Shown here: piece by piece, positions 8,277-16,376 of the stretch
Layout: every line of letters begins with the position of its first letter
Position numbering within the stretch: position 1 is the stretch's first letter
NCBI GenBank assembly: GCA_963532425.1
Contig: CAUSKK010000011.1
Location: 1-64,000 of the forward strand
Origin: CAUSKK01 sp963532425
GTDB lineage: Bacteria > Pseudomonadota > Gammaproteobacteria > Cardiobacteriales > Cardiobacteriaceae
DNA: 64,000 bases
Direction of reading: 5' to 3'
The notes under the pieces: model-generated
Told to the model about the DNA's origin: nothing
The model's input: only the letters and a program-made list of their open reading frames with translations
The model's database searches: none
Made by a program: the position numbers and the translations under genes

Positions 8277-9011
8277 ATGACGCGAAAACATAACGGCGAG
8301 CTCACCCGACAGCGTTTCCTCGATGCAGGCATGGCGCTCTATCCGGGCTTTGGCTATCGGCAACTATCCATCCGGCTGCTGTCCCGGGAGGCCGGGGTGG
8401 TGGCCGGCATGTTTCATCACCTTTTCCCCTGCAAGGACACCTTCGTTACGGAAATGCTGACCCAGCTCTACGAGCAGACCTTCACCGAACTGGAACTGCA
8501 GCTGTCGCCGGAACAGTCCATTCGCACCAATCTCAGCCGGGCCCTGCGCTTCCTCGCCCGGTTCTGCCGCGAACGCCAGCCGCTGCTGCGCCGCCTCTTC
8601 AGCGACTGCGGCGAGGGGGTGGAATGCATCATTGACTTCATGCAGAACAATTCCCTGGACCACGTGGAACTGCTGCTGGATTTGCTGCGGGAGGCCCGGG
8701 CCGAGGAGCTACTGGAGGAGGCCCCCCTGGCCCAGCAGGCCAGCTTTCTGCTGAATGCCGTCTTTTCGCCGCTGCTGCTGGGCCCCCGGCTCAAGGCCAT
8801 CGGCCTGCTGCCGGACGAGGTGGCCGCCAACTATGCGGAGGAGGTGGCCAGCGACCACGCCATCGACCAGCGGCTGGAGTGGGCATTGAATACCCTATTT
8901 AGGGAGAAGCGCTTCACCCCGGCCGCCCATGAGGCCCATTTCAGCCCAGACCGCAGCGGGGACGGTGGCCAGCCCATCGGCGCCTACCAACAGAAACAAA
9001 CGGACCACTAG
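8277..9011 (+). CDS. TetR/AcrR-family regulator (CecR-like position)
   Basis: The protein has 244 residues. An N-terminal helix-turn-helix of TetR type spans about residues 10-57: the pattern TRQRFLDAG, YRQLSIRLLSREAGV, then a recognition-helix region ending FHHLFPCKDTF. The C-terminal domain is the variable ligand and dimer domain. The frame is open from 8151, but that part overlaps the promoter, so the ATG at 8277 is chosen. The order regulator, HlyD protein, double ATPase and permeases resembles cecR-ybhGFSR of Escherichia coli, where the regulator represses the exporter. It probably represses its own operon through the inverted repeat at 8251. Confidence 0.8.
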   Translation: MTRKHNGELTRQRFLDAGMALYPGFGYRQLSIRLLSREAGVVAGMFHHLFPCKDTFVTEMLTQLYEQTFTELELQLSPEQSIRTNLSRALRFLARFCRERQPLLRRLFSDCGEGVECIIDFMQNNSLDHVELLLDLLREARAEELLEEAPLAQQASFLLNAVFSPLLLGPRLKAIGLLPDEVAANYAEEVASDHAIDQRLEWALNTLFREKRFTPAAHEAHFSPDRSGDGGQPIGAYQQKQTDH

Positions 9012-9045
9012 CCCCGGGTTGGGGCTTCCAACGGAGGTTAATCCC

Positions 9046-10137
9046 ATGAAAAAACTCGTTTTACTCCTGCTGCTGGCAGCGGCCGGTGGCCTCTACCACT
9101 GGCAACGGGGCGCCCAGGACGAAGCGCTTCCCCCCAGCATCGCCCGTTCCAATGGCCGGCTGGAGCTGCAGCGCTACGACGTGGCCACCCTGCAGGCCGG
9201 CCGGGTGGTGGAGCTGCTGGCCGACGAGGGCGACCGCGTCCAGAAGGAACAGCTGCTGGCCCGGCTCAGCAACGACATCAGCGGCAGCCAGCTGGCCCTG
9301 GCCGAAGCCCAGCAGCGCCAGGCCGAGGAGCTGGTGCAGCGCGCCAGCGCCGGCCGCGCCCAGGCCGAAGCCGGTCTGAATCAGGCCCAGAGTGCCATCG
9401 CCCGGGCCACGGCCGAGGTCAGCGCCCAGAAGGAGGTGCTGAAGGTGGCCCAGCTGGAACTGCGCAATGCCCAGCAGCTGCGCAAGGATAATCTGGTGGC
9501 AGCGGCCGAGGTCAGCAAACGCCAGGCCGACCGCGACCGGGCGGCAGCGGCGGTCAAGGCCAGCGAAGCGCTGCTCACCTCGGCCAAGGCCAGCCGGGAA
9601 CAGGCGGCGGCGGCCCTGGCGGCGGCCACGGCCCAAATCGACGAGGCCAAGGCCGGCGTGGCCCAGGCGGCGGCCTCGGTGCAGATGGCCAGCAACAGCG
9701 ACGGCCAGTTCCGCATCACCAGTCCCATTGCCGGCCAGGTGGAATACCGCATCAGCACCGTGGGCAGCGTCCTCGGCGCCGGCGGCAAGGTCTTTAGCCT
9801 GCTCGACCCCAGCGACGTTTCCATGAACATTTTCCTCGTCAATGGCGACATGGCCCCGCTGCGCGTCGGCGACGAGGCCCGCATTGTCCTGGACGGCATC
9901 GACGCCGTCTTCCCGGCCACGGTCAGCCGCATCGCCAGCGAGGCCCAGTTCACGCCGAAGATGGTGGAAACCCAAAGCGAACGGGCCAAGCTGATGTTCA
10001 AGGTCAAGCTGAAAATCCCCGCCGACACGGCCCGCCAGTTCAGCGGCCTGCTCAAGGGCGGCCTCAGCGGCGATGGCTATGTGCGCCTGGACGGCAGTCC
10101 CTGGCCGGCGGCCCTGGCCGTCAGGTTGCCGCGCTGA
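9046..10137 (+). CDS. HlyD-family periplasmic adaptor (YbhG-like)
   Basis: The protein has 363 residues and a short N-terminal membrane anchor (KKLVLLLLLAAAGGLYHW). It then has the split biotinyl-lipoyl domain (RLELQRYDVATLQAGRVVELLADEGDRV), a long Ala/Gln-rich coiled-coil hairpin (about residues 80-215), the second lipoyl half (FRITSPIAGQVEYRI) and a beta-barrel. It should link the inner-membrane ABC exporter to the outer-membrane channel encoded at the end of the operon. The ATG at 9046 follows GGAGG at 9033. One GAAGCGCTTC copy lies in frame at residues 25-28 (DEALPP), before the lipoyl domain. Confidence 0.88.
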   Translation: MKKLVLLLLLAAAGGLYHWQRGAQDEALPPSIARSNGRLELQRYDVATLQAGRVVELLADEGDRVQKEQLLARLSNDISGSQLALAEAQQRQAEELVQRASAGRAQAEAGLNQAQSAIARATAEVSAQKEVLKVAQLELRNAQQLRKDNLVAAAEVSKRQADRDRAAAAVKASEALLTSAKASREQAAAALAAATAQIDEAKAGVAQAAASVQMASNSDGQFRITSPIAGQVEYRISTVGSVLGAGGKVFSLLDPSDVSMNIFLVNGDMAPLRVGDEARIVLDGIDAVFPATVSRIASEAQFTPKMVETQSERAKLMFKVKLKIPADTARQFSGLLKGGLSGDGYVRLDGSPWPAALAVRLPR

Positions 10138-10658
10138 TGTGGCCCTTTAGCCTGCTCTGGGCGCGCCAGCAGTTCCCCCAGAACCGCTATAGGCCGCTGA
10201 CCCTGCCCGGCCGCTGGCTCACCGAAGGGGTCTGGAGCTGGGAGGAGAGCCGCGAACCCGAGGAACGGGCGTTCACCGGCTCGGACTCCCAACGGCCGGT
10301 GGCGCTGACGAAAACGCCCTATTTTGAGGTGGAGGTGGATTTGGACGGCGTGTCCCTCTGCTTCCTCAGCAACCACCGCAGCAAACGCCAGCTCACCCCG
10401 GCCCTGGAACGGCTGCTGCGCCAGCTCAACGACCTGGACAACCGCGTCCAAACCGCCTGCAGCCACGCCGCCCGGGCCCGCAGCCAGAAGGAGCTGCTGC
10501 GCAACTATCGCTTTACGCTCGGCGTGATTTATTTCCTGCCCGGCTCGGTCTTCCTGGACTACTGGGGCGACGCCAACTGGCAATGGCCGGTCTATCTGCA
10601 CGACGACGGCCACCACTGGCATCCCAGCTATGACCCCGATGGCAAGAAGCCGCTCTAG
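10137..10658 (+). CDS. Hypothetical protein within the export operon
   Basis: The 173-residue protein starts with an ATG that overlaps the HlyD stop codon (TGATG), so it is translationally coupled. It has no signal peptide and no membrane segment. It is rich in Trp, Arg and His, and ends with a His-rich stretch (HDDGHHWHPSYDPDGKK). I recognise no domain. The coupling suggests an accessory role in the exporter, or that it is a passenger. Codon use matches its neighbours. Confidence 0.6.
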   Translation: MWPFSLLWARQQFPQNRYRPLTLPGRWLTEGVWSWEESREPEERAFTGSDSQRPVALTKTPYFEVEVDLDGVSLCFLSNHRSKRQLTPALERLLRQLNDLDNRVQTACSHAARARSQKELLRNYRFTLGVIYFLPGSVFLDYWGDANWQWPVYLHDDGHHWHPSYDPDGKKPL

Positions 10659-10865
10659 GCGAAAAACCCTTTTGAGGGTAGCGGTCGGCCGGCCCCGAAG
10701 CGCTTCGGCAGCGGTGGCCGGGACCCCAACCGTTGCCAAGGGGCCCGCCCGGGCGCTATTTTGGCGGGGGTCCCTGCTGCAACGAGCCGCCCCGCCGGCC
10801 CACCCGGAGCGCGCTCAGCGGCAACGACCCTGGCTGGTGGGCCCCCCTAACCCTAGGAGAAAACT

Positions 10866-11498
10866 ATGCATCATTCACAAACCCGCCGCGCCCAACGGGG
10901 CGTTAGCACCGGCAATGCCATTCTGCTGGTCTTTCTGGGCCTGCTGCTCATCGCCGGCACCACCCTGGTGGGCGCCTACAACCGGCTCATGGGCCTGGAC
11001 GAGGCCGCCACCGCCCAGTGGTCGGAGGTTATCAACCAGTACCAGCGCCGCAGCGATTTGATTCCGAACCTGGTCGAGGTAACCAAGCAGTACGCCAAGC
11101 ACGAGGAGAAGGTGTTCAGCGACATCGCCAACGCCCGCAGCAAGCTCGGCAGCCTGCAGGTGAACGCCAACGACCCGGCCGCCCTGAAACAGTTCCAGGC
11201 GGCCCAGGGCGAACTGGGTTCGGCCCTGTCGCGGCTGATGGCCGTGTCCGAGAACTATCCCCAGCTGAAGGCCAACGAGCTCTTCCAGAACCTGCAAACC
11301 CAGCTGGAGGGCACGGAAAACCGCATCACCACCGCCCGCAATCGCTACATCGAACAGGTGCAGCGCTACAACACCGCCCGCCGGGTCTTCCCGGGCAATC
11401 TGGTCGCCGGCTGGGCCGGTCTGGAGGCCCGGGCCAATTTCAGCGTCGAAAACGAGGCCCAAATCAGCACGGCGCCGAAAGTCAATTTCGGTTCCTAG
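10866..11498 (+). CDS. LemA-family membrane protein
   Basis: The protein has 210 residues. A single N-terminal membrane segment (residues 18-40, ILLVFLGLLLIAGTTLVGAY) is followed by the LemA signature NRLMGLDEAATAQWSEVINQYQRRSDLIPNLVEVTKQYAKHEE, in which Q-RR-DLIPNLV is diagnostic. Later come the usual SRLMAVSENYPQLKANE and ENRITTARNRY motifs. LemA proteins sit in the inner membrane with a helical bundle outside it. Their function is not settled, but they are commonly encoded beside a TPM-domain protein, as here (10 bp downstream). Confidence 0.9.
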   Translation: MHHSQTRRAQRGVSTGNAILLVFLGLLLIAGTTLVGAYNRLMGLDEAATAQWSEVINQYQRRSDLIPNLVEVTKQYAKHEEKVFSDIANARSKLGSLQVNANDPAALKQFQAAQGELGSALSRLMAVSENYPQLKANELFQNLQTQLEGTENRITTARNRYIEQVQRYNTARRVFPGNLVAGWAGLEARANFSVENEAQISTAPKVNFGS

Positions 11499-11507
11499 GC
11501 GGAGTCC

Positions 11508-12452
11508 ATGCGTCGCTTGCTTTACGCCCTGCTGCTCGGCAGTGGCCTGGCCGGGGCGGTGCCGGCCACCGATTTGAAGCTGAACCAGCCGGTCATCGAC
11601 ACGGTGCAAATGCTGAGCGCACCCCAGCGGGAAGCGCTCGGCCAGAAGCTGCGCGGCTGGCAGCGGGAGGGGCTGATGCAGGGCGCGGTGGTCATCGTCG
11701 ATGATTTCGACGGCGCCAGCTCCTTCGACTATGCCATGGCCATCTTCCAGCGCTGGCAGCTGGGCGACAAAGATAAGGACAACGGCCTGCTATTGGTCAT
11801 CGGCCGCGACAACCGCCAGTTCCGACTGATTACCGGCCGGGGGCTGGAGGGGGCCCTGCCCGATGTGGCCGTGCGCAAGCTGCTCCAGGGCCAGCTGGTG
11901 CCGAATTTCCGCCAGCAGCGCTACGCCGAGGGCATCGAGGCGGTGCTCGCCGGGGCGGTGGAACGGCTGCGCGCCAGCCCCGAGGGCGAGGCCAGTCCCA
12001 GCGACGGGCCGTCGCCGGTGCCCCTGCTGGCGGCCCTGGCCATCGCCACCATACTGGCGCCCATCATTGGCGGCGGCCCCAGCGCTGGCGTTGGTACCGG
12101 GGTCAGTCTGCTGGCCGGGGCGGCCAGTGGCGCTGACAGCAGCATGGTTATCGGTCAGATGTTGATGTTCCTGGTTCTCTGGGTGCCGGGCATGCTGTTT
12201 TTCCGGGGCCTGTACCGGCTCGGCCGGCGGCTGGAGGCCTCCCACGAGGCCGGCGATGGCGACCGGCTGCGCCGCCGCTACCTGGCCCGCCGCGAGGAGG
12301 AACGGCGCCGCGACAGCGGCTGGGTGCCGCCGGTGTCCTCGTCCTCGTCCTCCCGGGGCAGCTCCTATGATTCCTACTCGTCCTCCTCCTCATCGGACTA
12401 TGGCGGCGGCGGGGGGGATTCGGCCGGCGGCGGCGACGGGGGTTCCTGGTGA
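11508..12452 (+). CDS. TPM-domain (YgcG-type) membrane protein
   Basis: The protein has 314 residues. It starts with a signal peptide (to about residue 20), then a TPM domain (about 25-150, including GAVVIVDDF, DNGLLLVIGRDNRQFRLITGRGLEG). Two hydrophobic segments follow (about 165-190 and 215-240). The tail is low complexity, rich in Ser then Gly, ending GGGDGGSW, which is typical of the family. It pairs with LemA. The last codons are repeated three more times in the non-coding DNA downstream, as described in a separate entry. Confidence 0.85.
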   Translation: MRRLLYALLLGSGLAGAVPATDLKLNQPVIDTVQMLSAPQREALGQKLRGWQREGLMQGAVVIVDDFDGASSFDYAMAIFQRWQLGDKDKDNGLLLVIGRDNRQFRLITGRGLEGALPDVAVRKLLQGQLVPNFRQQRYAEGIEAVLAGAVERLRASPEGEASPSDGPSPVPLLAALAIATILAPIIGGGPSAGVGTGVSLLAGAASGADSSMVIGQMLMFLVLWVPGMLFFRGLYRLGRRLEASHEAGDGDRLRRRYLARREEERRRDSGWVPPVSSSSSSRGSSYDSYSSSSSSDYGGGGGDSAGGGDGGSW

Positions 12453-12667
12453 ACATGAGTGCCGTCCGGGTGGCGGCCGGCGGCGGTGATGGGGGGTCGT
12501 GGTGATTAGCTGCGGCCAGATTATTTCGGCTTTGCCAGAACCGTTCTTCGTCAGCGCCGTCCGGGCCCCGGCAAGCCAGTGTTCGGCCGGCGGCGGCGAC
12601 GGGGGGTCGTGGTGAGCATGAGTGCCGTCCGGGTGGCGGCCGGCGGCGGTGATAGAGGTTCCTGGTG
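12422..12667 (+). repeat. Four copies of the TPM-gene 3' end
   Basis: The gene's closing sequence, about 31 bp coding for AGGGDGGSW and the stop, appears at 12422-12452 as the true end. It recurs at about 12474-12504, 12585-12615 and 12637-12667, each ending in TGGTGA. The interval GAGTGCCGTCCGGGTG also occurs twice. The extra copies have no start codon or frame of their own and look like tandem or recombinational duplicates. Confidence 0.75.
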
Positions 12668-12856
12668 ATGGCTTCTGTCTTCGCCTTGGCCATAGCGCCG
12701 GAATACGGCAAACCCCAGCAGGGCGAAGCGCTTCCCTGGCGCCCCCTCCAGGTCCCGGCCGCAGCGCTCCCCCTTCCAAGGAATAGCTATGAATAGACCC
12801 GCCCGCTCCGTTTTTCCCCTACCCCCGGCCCGCCGCCGGCCGCTGGGAGTACAACC

Positions 12857-13036
12857 ATGACCGCCGTTCACATCTTCAGGGCTGCTTCGCCCTGCGGTCT
12901 TGCTGCCCTCCCTGGGGGAGGGCTGAGCCACAGCTACGGCAAGACGCTGGCGCTAACTGACATCAATCTAGAAATCGCGGCGGGTGCCACCGTCGGACTG
13001 ATTGGCCCGGACGGCGTCGGGCTGCCGCAGGCACCG
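12857..13036 (+). pseudogene. Broken 5' copy 1 of the ABC-fusion gene
   Basis: Together with its leader (CGCCGGCCGCTGGGAGTACA) this repeats the first 40 or so codons of the ABC gene that starts at 13221. About 40 extra bases, themselves forming two hairpins (AGGGC..GCCCT and GCCCTCCC..GGGAGGGC), sit after codon 6. Homology stops at GPDGVG, just before the Lys of the P-loop. It cannot make an ATPase. Confidence 0.8.
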
Positions 13037-13060
13037 CGCCGGCCGCTGGGAGTACAACCA

Positions 13061-13198
13061 TGACCGCCGTTCACATCGAAGGCCTGAGCCACAGCTACGG
13101 TAAAACGCTGGCGCTAACTGACATCAATCTAGAAATCGCGGCGGGTGCCACCGTCGGACTGATTGGTCCGGACGGCGTCGGGCTGCCAACGGCACCGA
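13061..13198 (+). pseudogene. Broken 5' copy 2 of the ABC-fusion gene
   Basis: This second partial copy starts with the same leader and MTAVHIEGLSHSYGKT. It ends, like copy 1, at GPDGVG before the P-loop Lys. Copies 1 and 2 share codons (CTAACTGACATCAATCTAGA) that differ from the intact gene mainly at silent sites. They therefore derive from a diverged allele or a paralogue and not from a recent slip of the present gene. Confidence 0.8.
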
Positions 13199-13220
13199 GC
13201 CGGCCGCTGGGAGTACGACC

Positions 13221-16200
13221 ATGACCGCCGTTCACATCGAAGGCCTGAGCCACAGCTACGGCAAGACACTGGCGCTGGCCGATATTAATTTGGAGATTGC
13301 CGCCGGTTCGACGGTGGGCTTGATTGGCCCGGACGGCGTCGGTAAATCCACCCTCCTGGCCCTCATCGCCGGCGTCAAACGGCTGCAACGGGGCCGCATT
13401 CACGTGCTCGGTGGCGACCTGGGCCGGCGGAAAATCCGCTCGGCGCTGGCCCCGCGCATCGCCTACATGCCCCAGGGTCTCGGCCGCAACCTCTATCCCA
13501 CCCTGTCGGTGCAGGAAAACATCGACTTCCACGGCCGCCTGTTTGGTCTGAACCGGGCCGAACGCCAGCACCGCATTCGCCAGCTGCTGGAGGCCACCGG
13601 CCTAGCCCCCTTCCCGCACCGGGCGGCCGGCAAGCTCTCCGGCGGCATGAAACAGAAGGTCAGCCTCTGCTGCGCCCTGGTGCACACCCCCGACCTGCTT
13701 ATCCTCGACGAGCCCACCACCGGCGTGGACCCGCTGTCCCGGCGCCAGTTCTGGGCCCTGGTCAATGATTTGCGCGCCCAGCGGCCGGAAATGACCGTCA
13801 TCGTCGCCACCGCCTACATCGACGAGGCCCAGCAGTTTGAAGAGCTGCTGGCCATGGACGCCGGCCGGCTGCTGGTCAGCGCCCCCACGGCCACGGTGCT
13901 GGCCAACGCTGGCACGGACAATCTGGAAACGGCCTATATCCGCCTGCTGCCGCCGGAGAAACAGAGCGACGGCCACGGGCTCGAGCGGACGCCCTTCGTC
14001 CCCGACCCGGCCCTGCCGCCGGCCATCGTCGCCCACGGTCTGACGAAGCGCTTCGGCGATTTCTGCGCCGTCGATAACGTCAGCTTCAGCATTCAGCAGG
14101 GCGAAATCTTCGGTTTCCTCGGTTCCAACGGCTGCGGCAAATCCACCACCATGAAGATGCTCACCGGCCTGCTGCCGGCCACGGCGGGCACGGGCGAACT
14201 GCTGGGCGTGCCGGTCAGCGACACCGACGACATGGAAAACCGGCTGCGCGTCGGCTATATGTCCCAGGCCTTTTCCCTCTACGAGGAATTGACCGTGCGC
14301 CAAAATCTGGAGCTGCACGCCCGGCTGTACCGGCTCGGCGGCCGGTCGGCGGCGCTGGTAACGGCGGCCCTCCAGCAATTTGAGCTGGCGGCGGTGGCGA
14401 CGGTCAAACCCAGTGCCCTGCCCCTGGGCATTCGCCAGCGCCTGCAGCTGGCGGCGGCCTGTCTGCACCGGCCCCGGGTGCTGATTCTCGACGAGCCCAC
14501 CTCCGGCGTCGACCCGGCCGCCCGGGACGGCTTCTGGCGCTATCTGCTGCAGCTGTCGCGGACCGAGCGCATCACCATCTTTGTTTCCACCCACTTCATG
14601 AACGAGGCCGCCCGCTGCGACCGCATTTCCTTTATGCACCGGGGCCGGGTGCTGGCCGTGGGCAGTCCGGCCGAGCTGGTGGCCCAGTACCAGGCCCCCA
14701 GTCTGGAGGCCGCCTTCATCAAATATCTGGAGGAGGACGAGGCCCGCCAGGGCGAGGCCGCCGCCTTCGAGGGCGAAGCGCTTCCCTCGGCCGCACCGGA
14801 AGCAACCGCCGCGCCCCCAGCCAGCGGCTGGCTGCATTTCCTGAAGAAGGCCCTGCGTCCCCAAAACCCAGAAGGGGAAGCGCTTCCAGCTCAAAACCCG
14901 CAAGCCAACGAAGCGCTCTCCTCTGGAAATGATGAGGGCCAAGCCGAAGCGCTTCGTTCTGAGAAGCCGCAATCCGGCGTTGAACGGAATAAGGCTGCGC
15001 CGACCGAAGCGCTTCGTTCCCAAGAGGGGGGAGCGCTTCAATCGGAAACGACCGATGGCCTCGAAGCGCTTCCCGCCCCCGGCGAAGCGCTTCCCCCGGC
15101 CGAAAGAGAGCCCGCCGCCCGGCTAGGTTCCCCCGGCATCGCCCTGCCCGCCTACCGTCCCGCCCCGGCCCCGGCTGGGCTGGGCTACTGGTTCACCATG
15201 GTGGGGAGCTTTGCCAGCCGCGAGCTGAAGGAATTTCTCCGCGACCGCGTCCGGCTCTTCTTCGCCCTCTTCGGGCCGGTGCTGCTGCTGATTGCCCTGG
15301 GCTTCGGCATGAGCTTTGACGTGCGCGATTTGGATTTCACCGTCCTCGACCACGACGGCAGCCAGGCCAGCCGGGCCCTGGTGGAACCCTTTCGCGGTTC
15401 GCCCTACTTCCGCCAGCGGGAAAGCGACGGCCGGCTGAGTTCGGACCCGGCGGCGACCCCGGCCCCGGAGGCCCACGAGGGCTTCAGCGCCCGGGCCCGG
15501 GACGACGAGGCCAACGCCGCCATCGCCATGCAGCGCGGCCTGGTCCAGCTGATTATCGACATTCCCCCGGGCTACGGCGCCCAGCTCCAGCGCGGCAACC
15601 GGCCGGAGGTGGGCTTTTTCATCGACGGCTCCCAGCCGTTCACTGCCAGCAATGTCAGCGGCTACGTGCAGGCTCTGGTCAGCGGCTACGCCCGGGAACT
15701 GCTCGGCGACCGGCTGCCGCCCAATCCGGCCGAACTGGAATCGCGCTATCGCTATAACCAGCAGTTCGACAGCGTCTTCGCCGTGGTGCCCGGGGTGCTG
15801 ATGCTGGCCCTCATTCTGTTTCCGGCGACGCTCAGCGTGGTGGGCGTGGTGCGCGAGCGGGAAATCGGTTCCATCGCCAATTTCATCACCTCGCCGGCCG
15901 GCAAAGGCCAATTCCTCCTCGGCAAGCAGCTGCCCTACATTCTGATTAGCTACCTGGCCTTCCTCGAACTGCTAGTGCTGATGCTGACCGCCTTCGGCCT
16001 CAGCCTCAAGGGTTCGCTGCTGGCCCTGCTCCTCGGCAGCCTGCTGATGCTCTGCGCCAGCACCGCCTTCGGCCTGCTCATCTCCTGCTTCGTGCGCAGC
16101 CAGGTGGCGGCCATCGTAACCACGGCGGTGGTGTCCATCGTGCCGGTGATGTCCTTTTCCGGCTTTATCTTCCCGCTGGAATCCCTGGCCGGCACCGGCT

Positions 16201-16376
16201 TTCCCTATTTCATGGGCAAGGCCATGCCGGCCTCCTGGTTCCTACGCATCAGCATCGGCACCTTCACCAAGGGCCTGACCCTGTGGGAACTGCGCGAGGA
16301 AATGACCGTGCTGCTCGGCCTGGCGCTGGTCTATCTCGGCCTGGCCCAGCTCATTTTGAAAAAACAGGAGCGCTAA
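13221..16376 (+). CDS. ABC exporter fusion: ATPase-ATPase-permease (YbhF-YbhS / RbbA-like)
   Basis: This is a 1051-residue fusion. Nucleotide-binding domain 1 (about 1-235) has P-loop GPDGVGKST, signature LSGGMKQ and Walker B LLILDEPTTGVDP. Domain 2 (about 270-505) has GSNGCGKST and ILDEPTSGVDP, but a degenerate signature (LPLGIRQ), so one ATP site is probably weak. Residues about 510-645 are a Pro/Ala/Glu linker carrying at least eight EAL units encoded by GAAGCGCTTC or variants. From about 650 the ABC-2 permease begins, with one membrane helix, a large extracytoplasmic loop and five more helices. The layout resembles YbhF fused to YbhS, or RbbA. The gene overlaps the next permease by TAATG. 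It should export drugs or another hydrophobic substrate with the HlyD and TolC-like partners. Confidence 0.88.
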   Translation: MTAVHIEGLSHSYGKTLALADINLEIAAGSTVGLIGPDGVGKSTLLALIAGVKRLQRGRIHVLGGDLGRRKIRSALAPRIAYMPQGLGRNLYPTLSVQENIDFHGRLFGLNRAERQHRIRQLLEATGLAPFPHRAAGKLSGGMKQKVSLCCALVHTPDLLILDEPTTGVDPLSRRQFWALVNDLRAQRPEMTVIVATAYIDEAQQFEELLAMDAGRLLVSAPTATVLANAGTDNLETAYIRLLPPEKQSDGHGLERTPFVPDPALPPAIVAHGLTKRFGDFCAVDNVSFSIQQGEIFGFLGSNGCGKSTTMKMLTGLLPATAGTGELLGVPVSDTDDMENRLRVGYMSQAFSLYEELTVRQNLELHARLYRLGGRSAALVTAALQQFELAAVATVKPSALPLGIRQRLQLAAACLHRPRVLILDEPTSGVDPAARDGFWRYLLQLSRTERITIFVSTHFMNEAARCDRISFMHRGRVLAVGSPAELVAQYQAPSLEAAFIKYLEEDEARQGEAAAFEGEALPSAAPEATAAPPASGWLHFLKKALRPQNPEGEALPAQNPQANEALSSGNDEGQAEALRSEKPQSGVERNKAAPTEALRSQEGGALQSETTDGLEALPAPGEALPPAEREPAARLGSPGIALPAYRPAPAPAGLGYWFTMVGSFASRELKEFLRDRVRLFFALFGPVLLLIALGFGMSFDVRDLDFTVLDHDGSQASRALVEPFRGSPYFRQRESDGRLSSDPAATPAPEAHEGFSARARDDEANAAIAMQRGLVQLIIDIPPGYGAQLQRGNRPEVGFFIDGSQPFTASNVSGYVQALVSGYARELLGDRLPPNPAELESRYRYNQQFDSVFAVVPGVLMLALILFPATLSVVGVVREREIGSIANFITSPAGKGQFLLGKQLPYILISYLAFLELLVLMLTAFGLSLKGSLLALLLGSLLMLCASTAFGLLISCFVRSQVAAIVTTAVVSIVPVMSFSGFIFPLESLAGTGFPYFMGKAMPASWFLRISIGTFTKGLTLWELREEMTVLLGLALVYLGLAQLILKKQER
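14770..15100 (+). repeat. Palindrome cluster inside the ABC-fusion linker
   Basis: Six exact GAAGCGCTTC copies and several variants lie in frame within about 330 bp. They encode repeated EALP, EALR and EALS. The reading frame is kept open and the spacing resembles the intergenic arrays. Confidence 0.9.
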
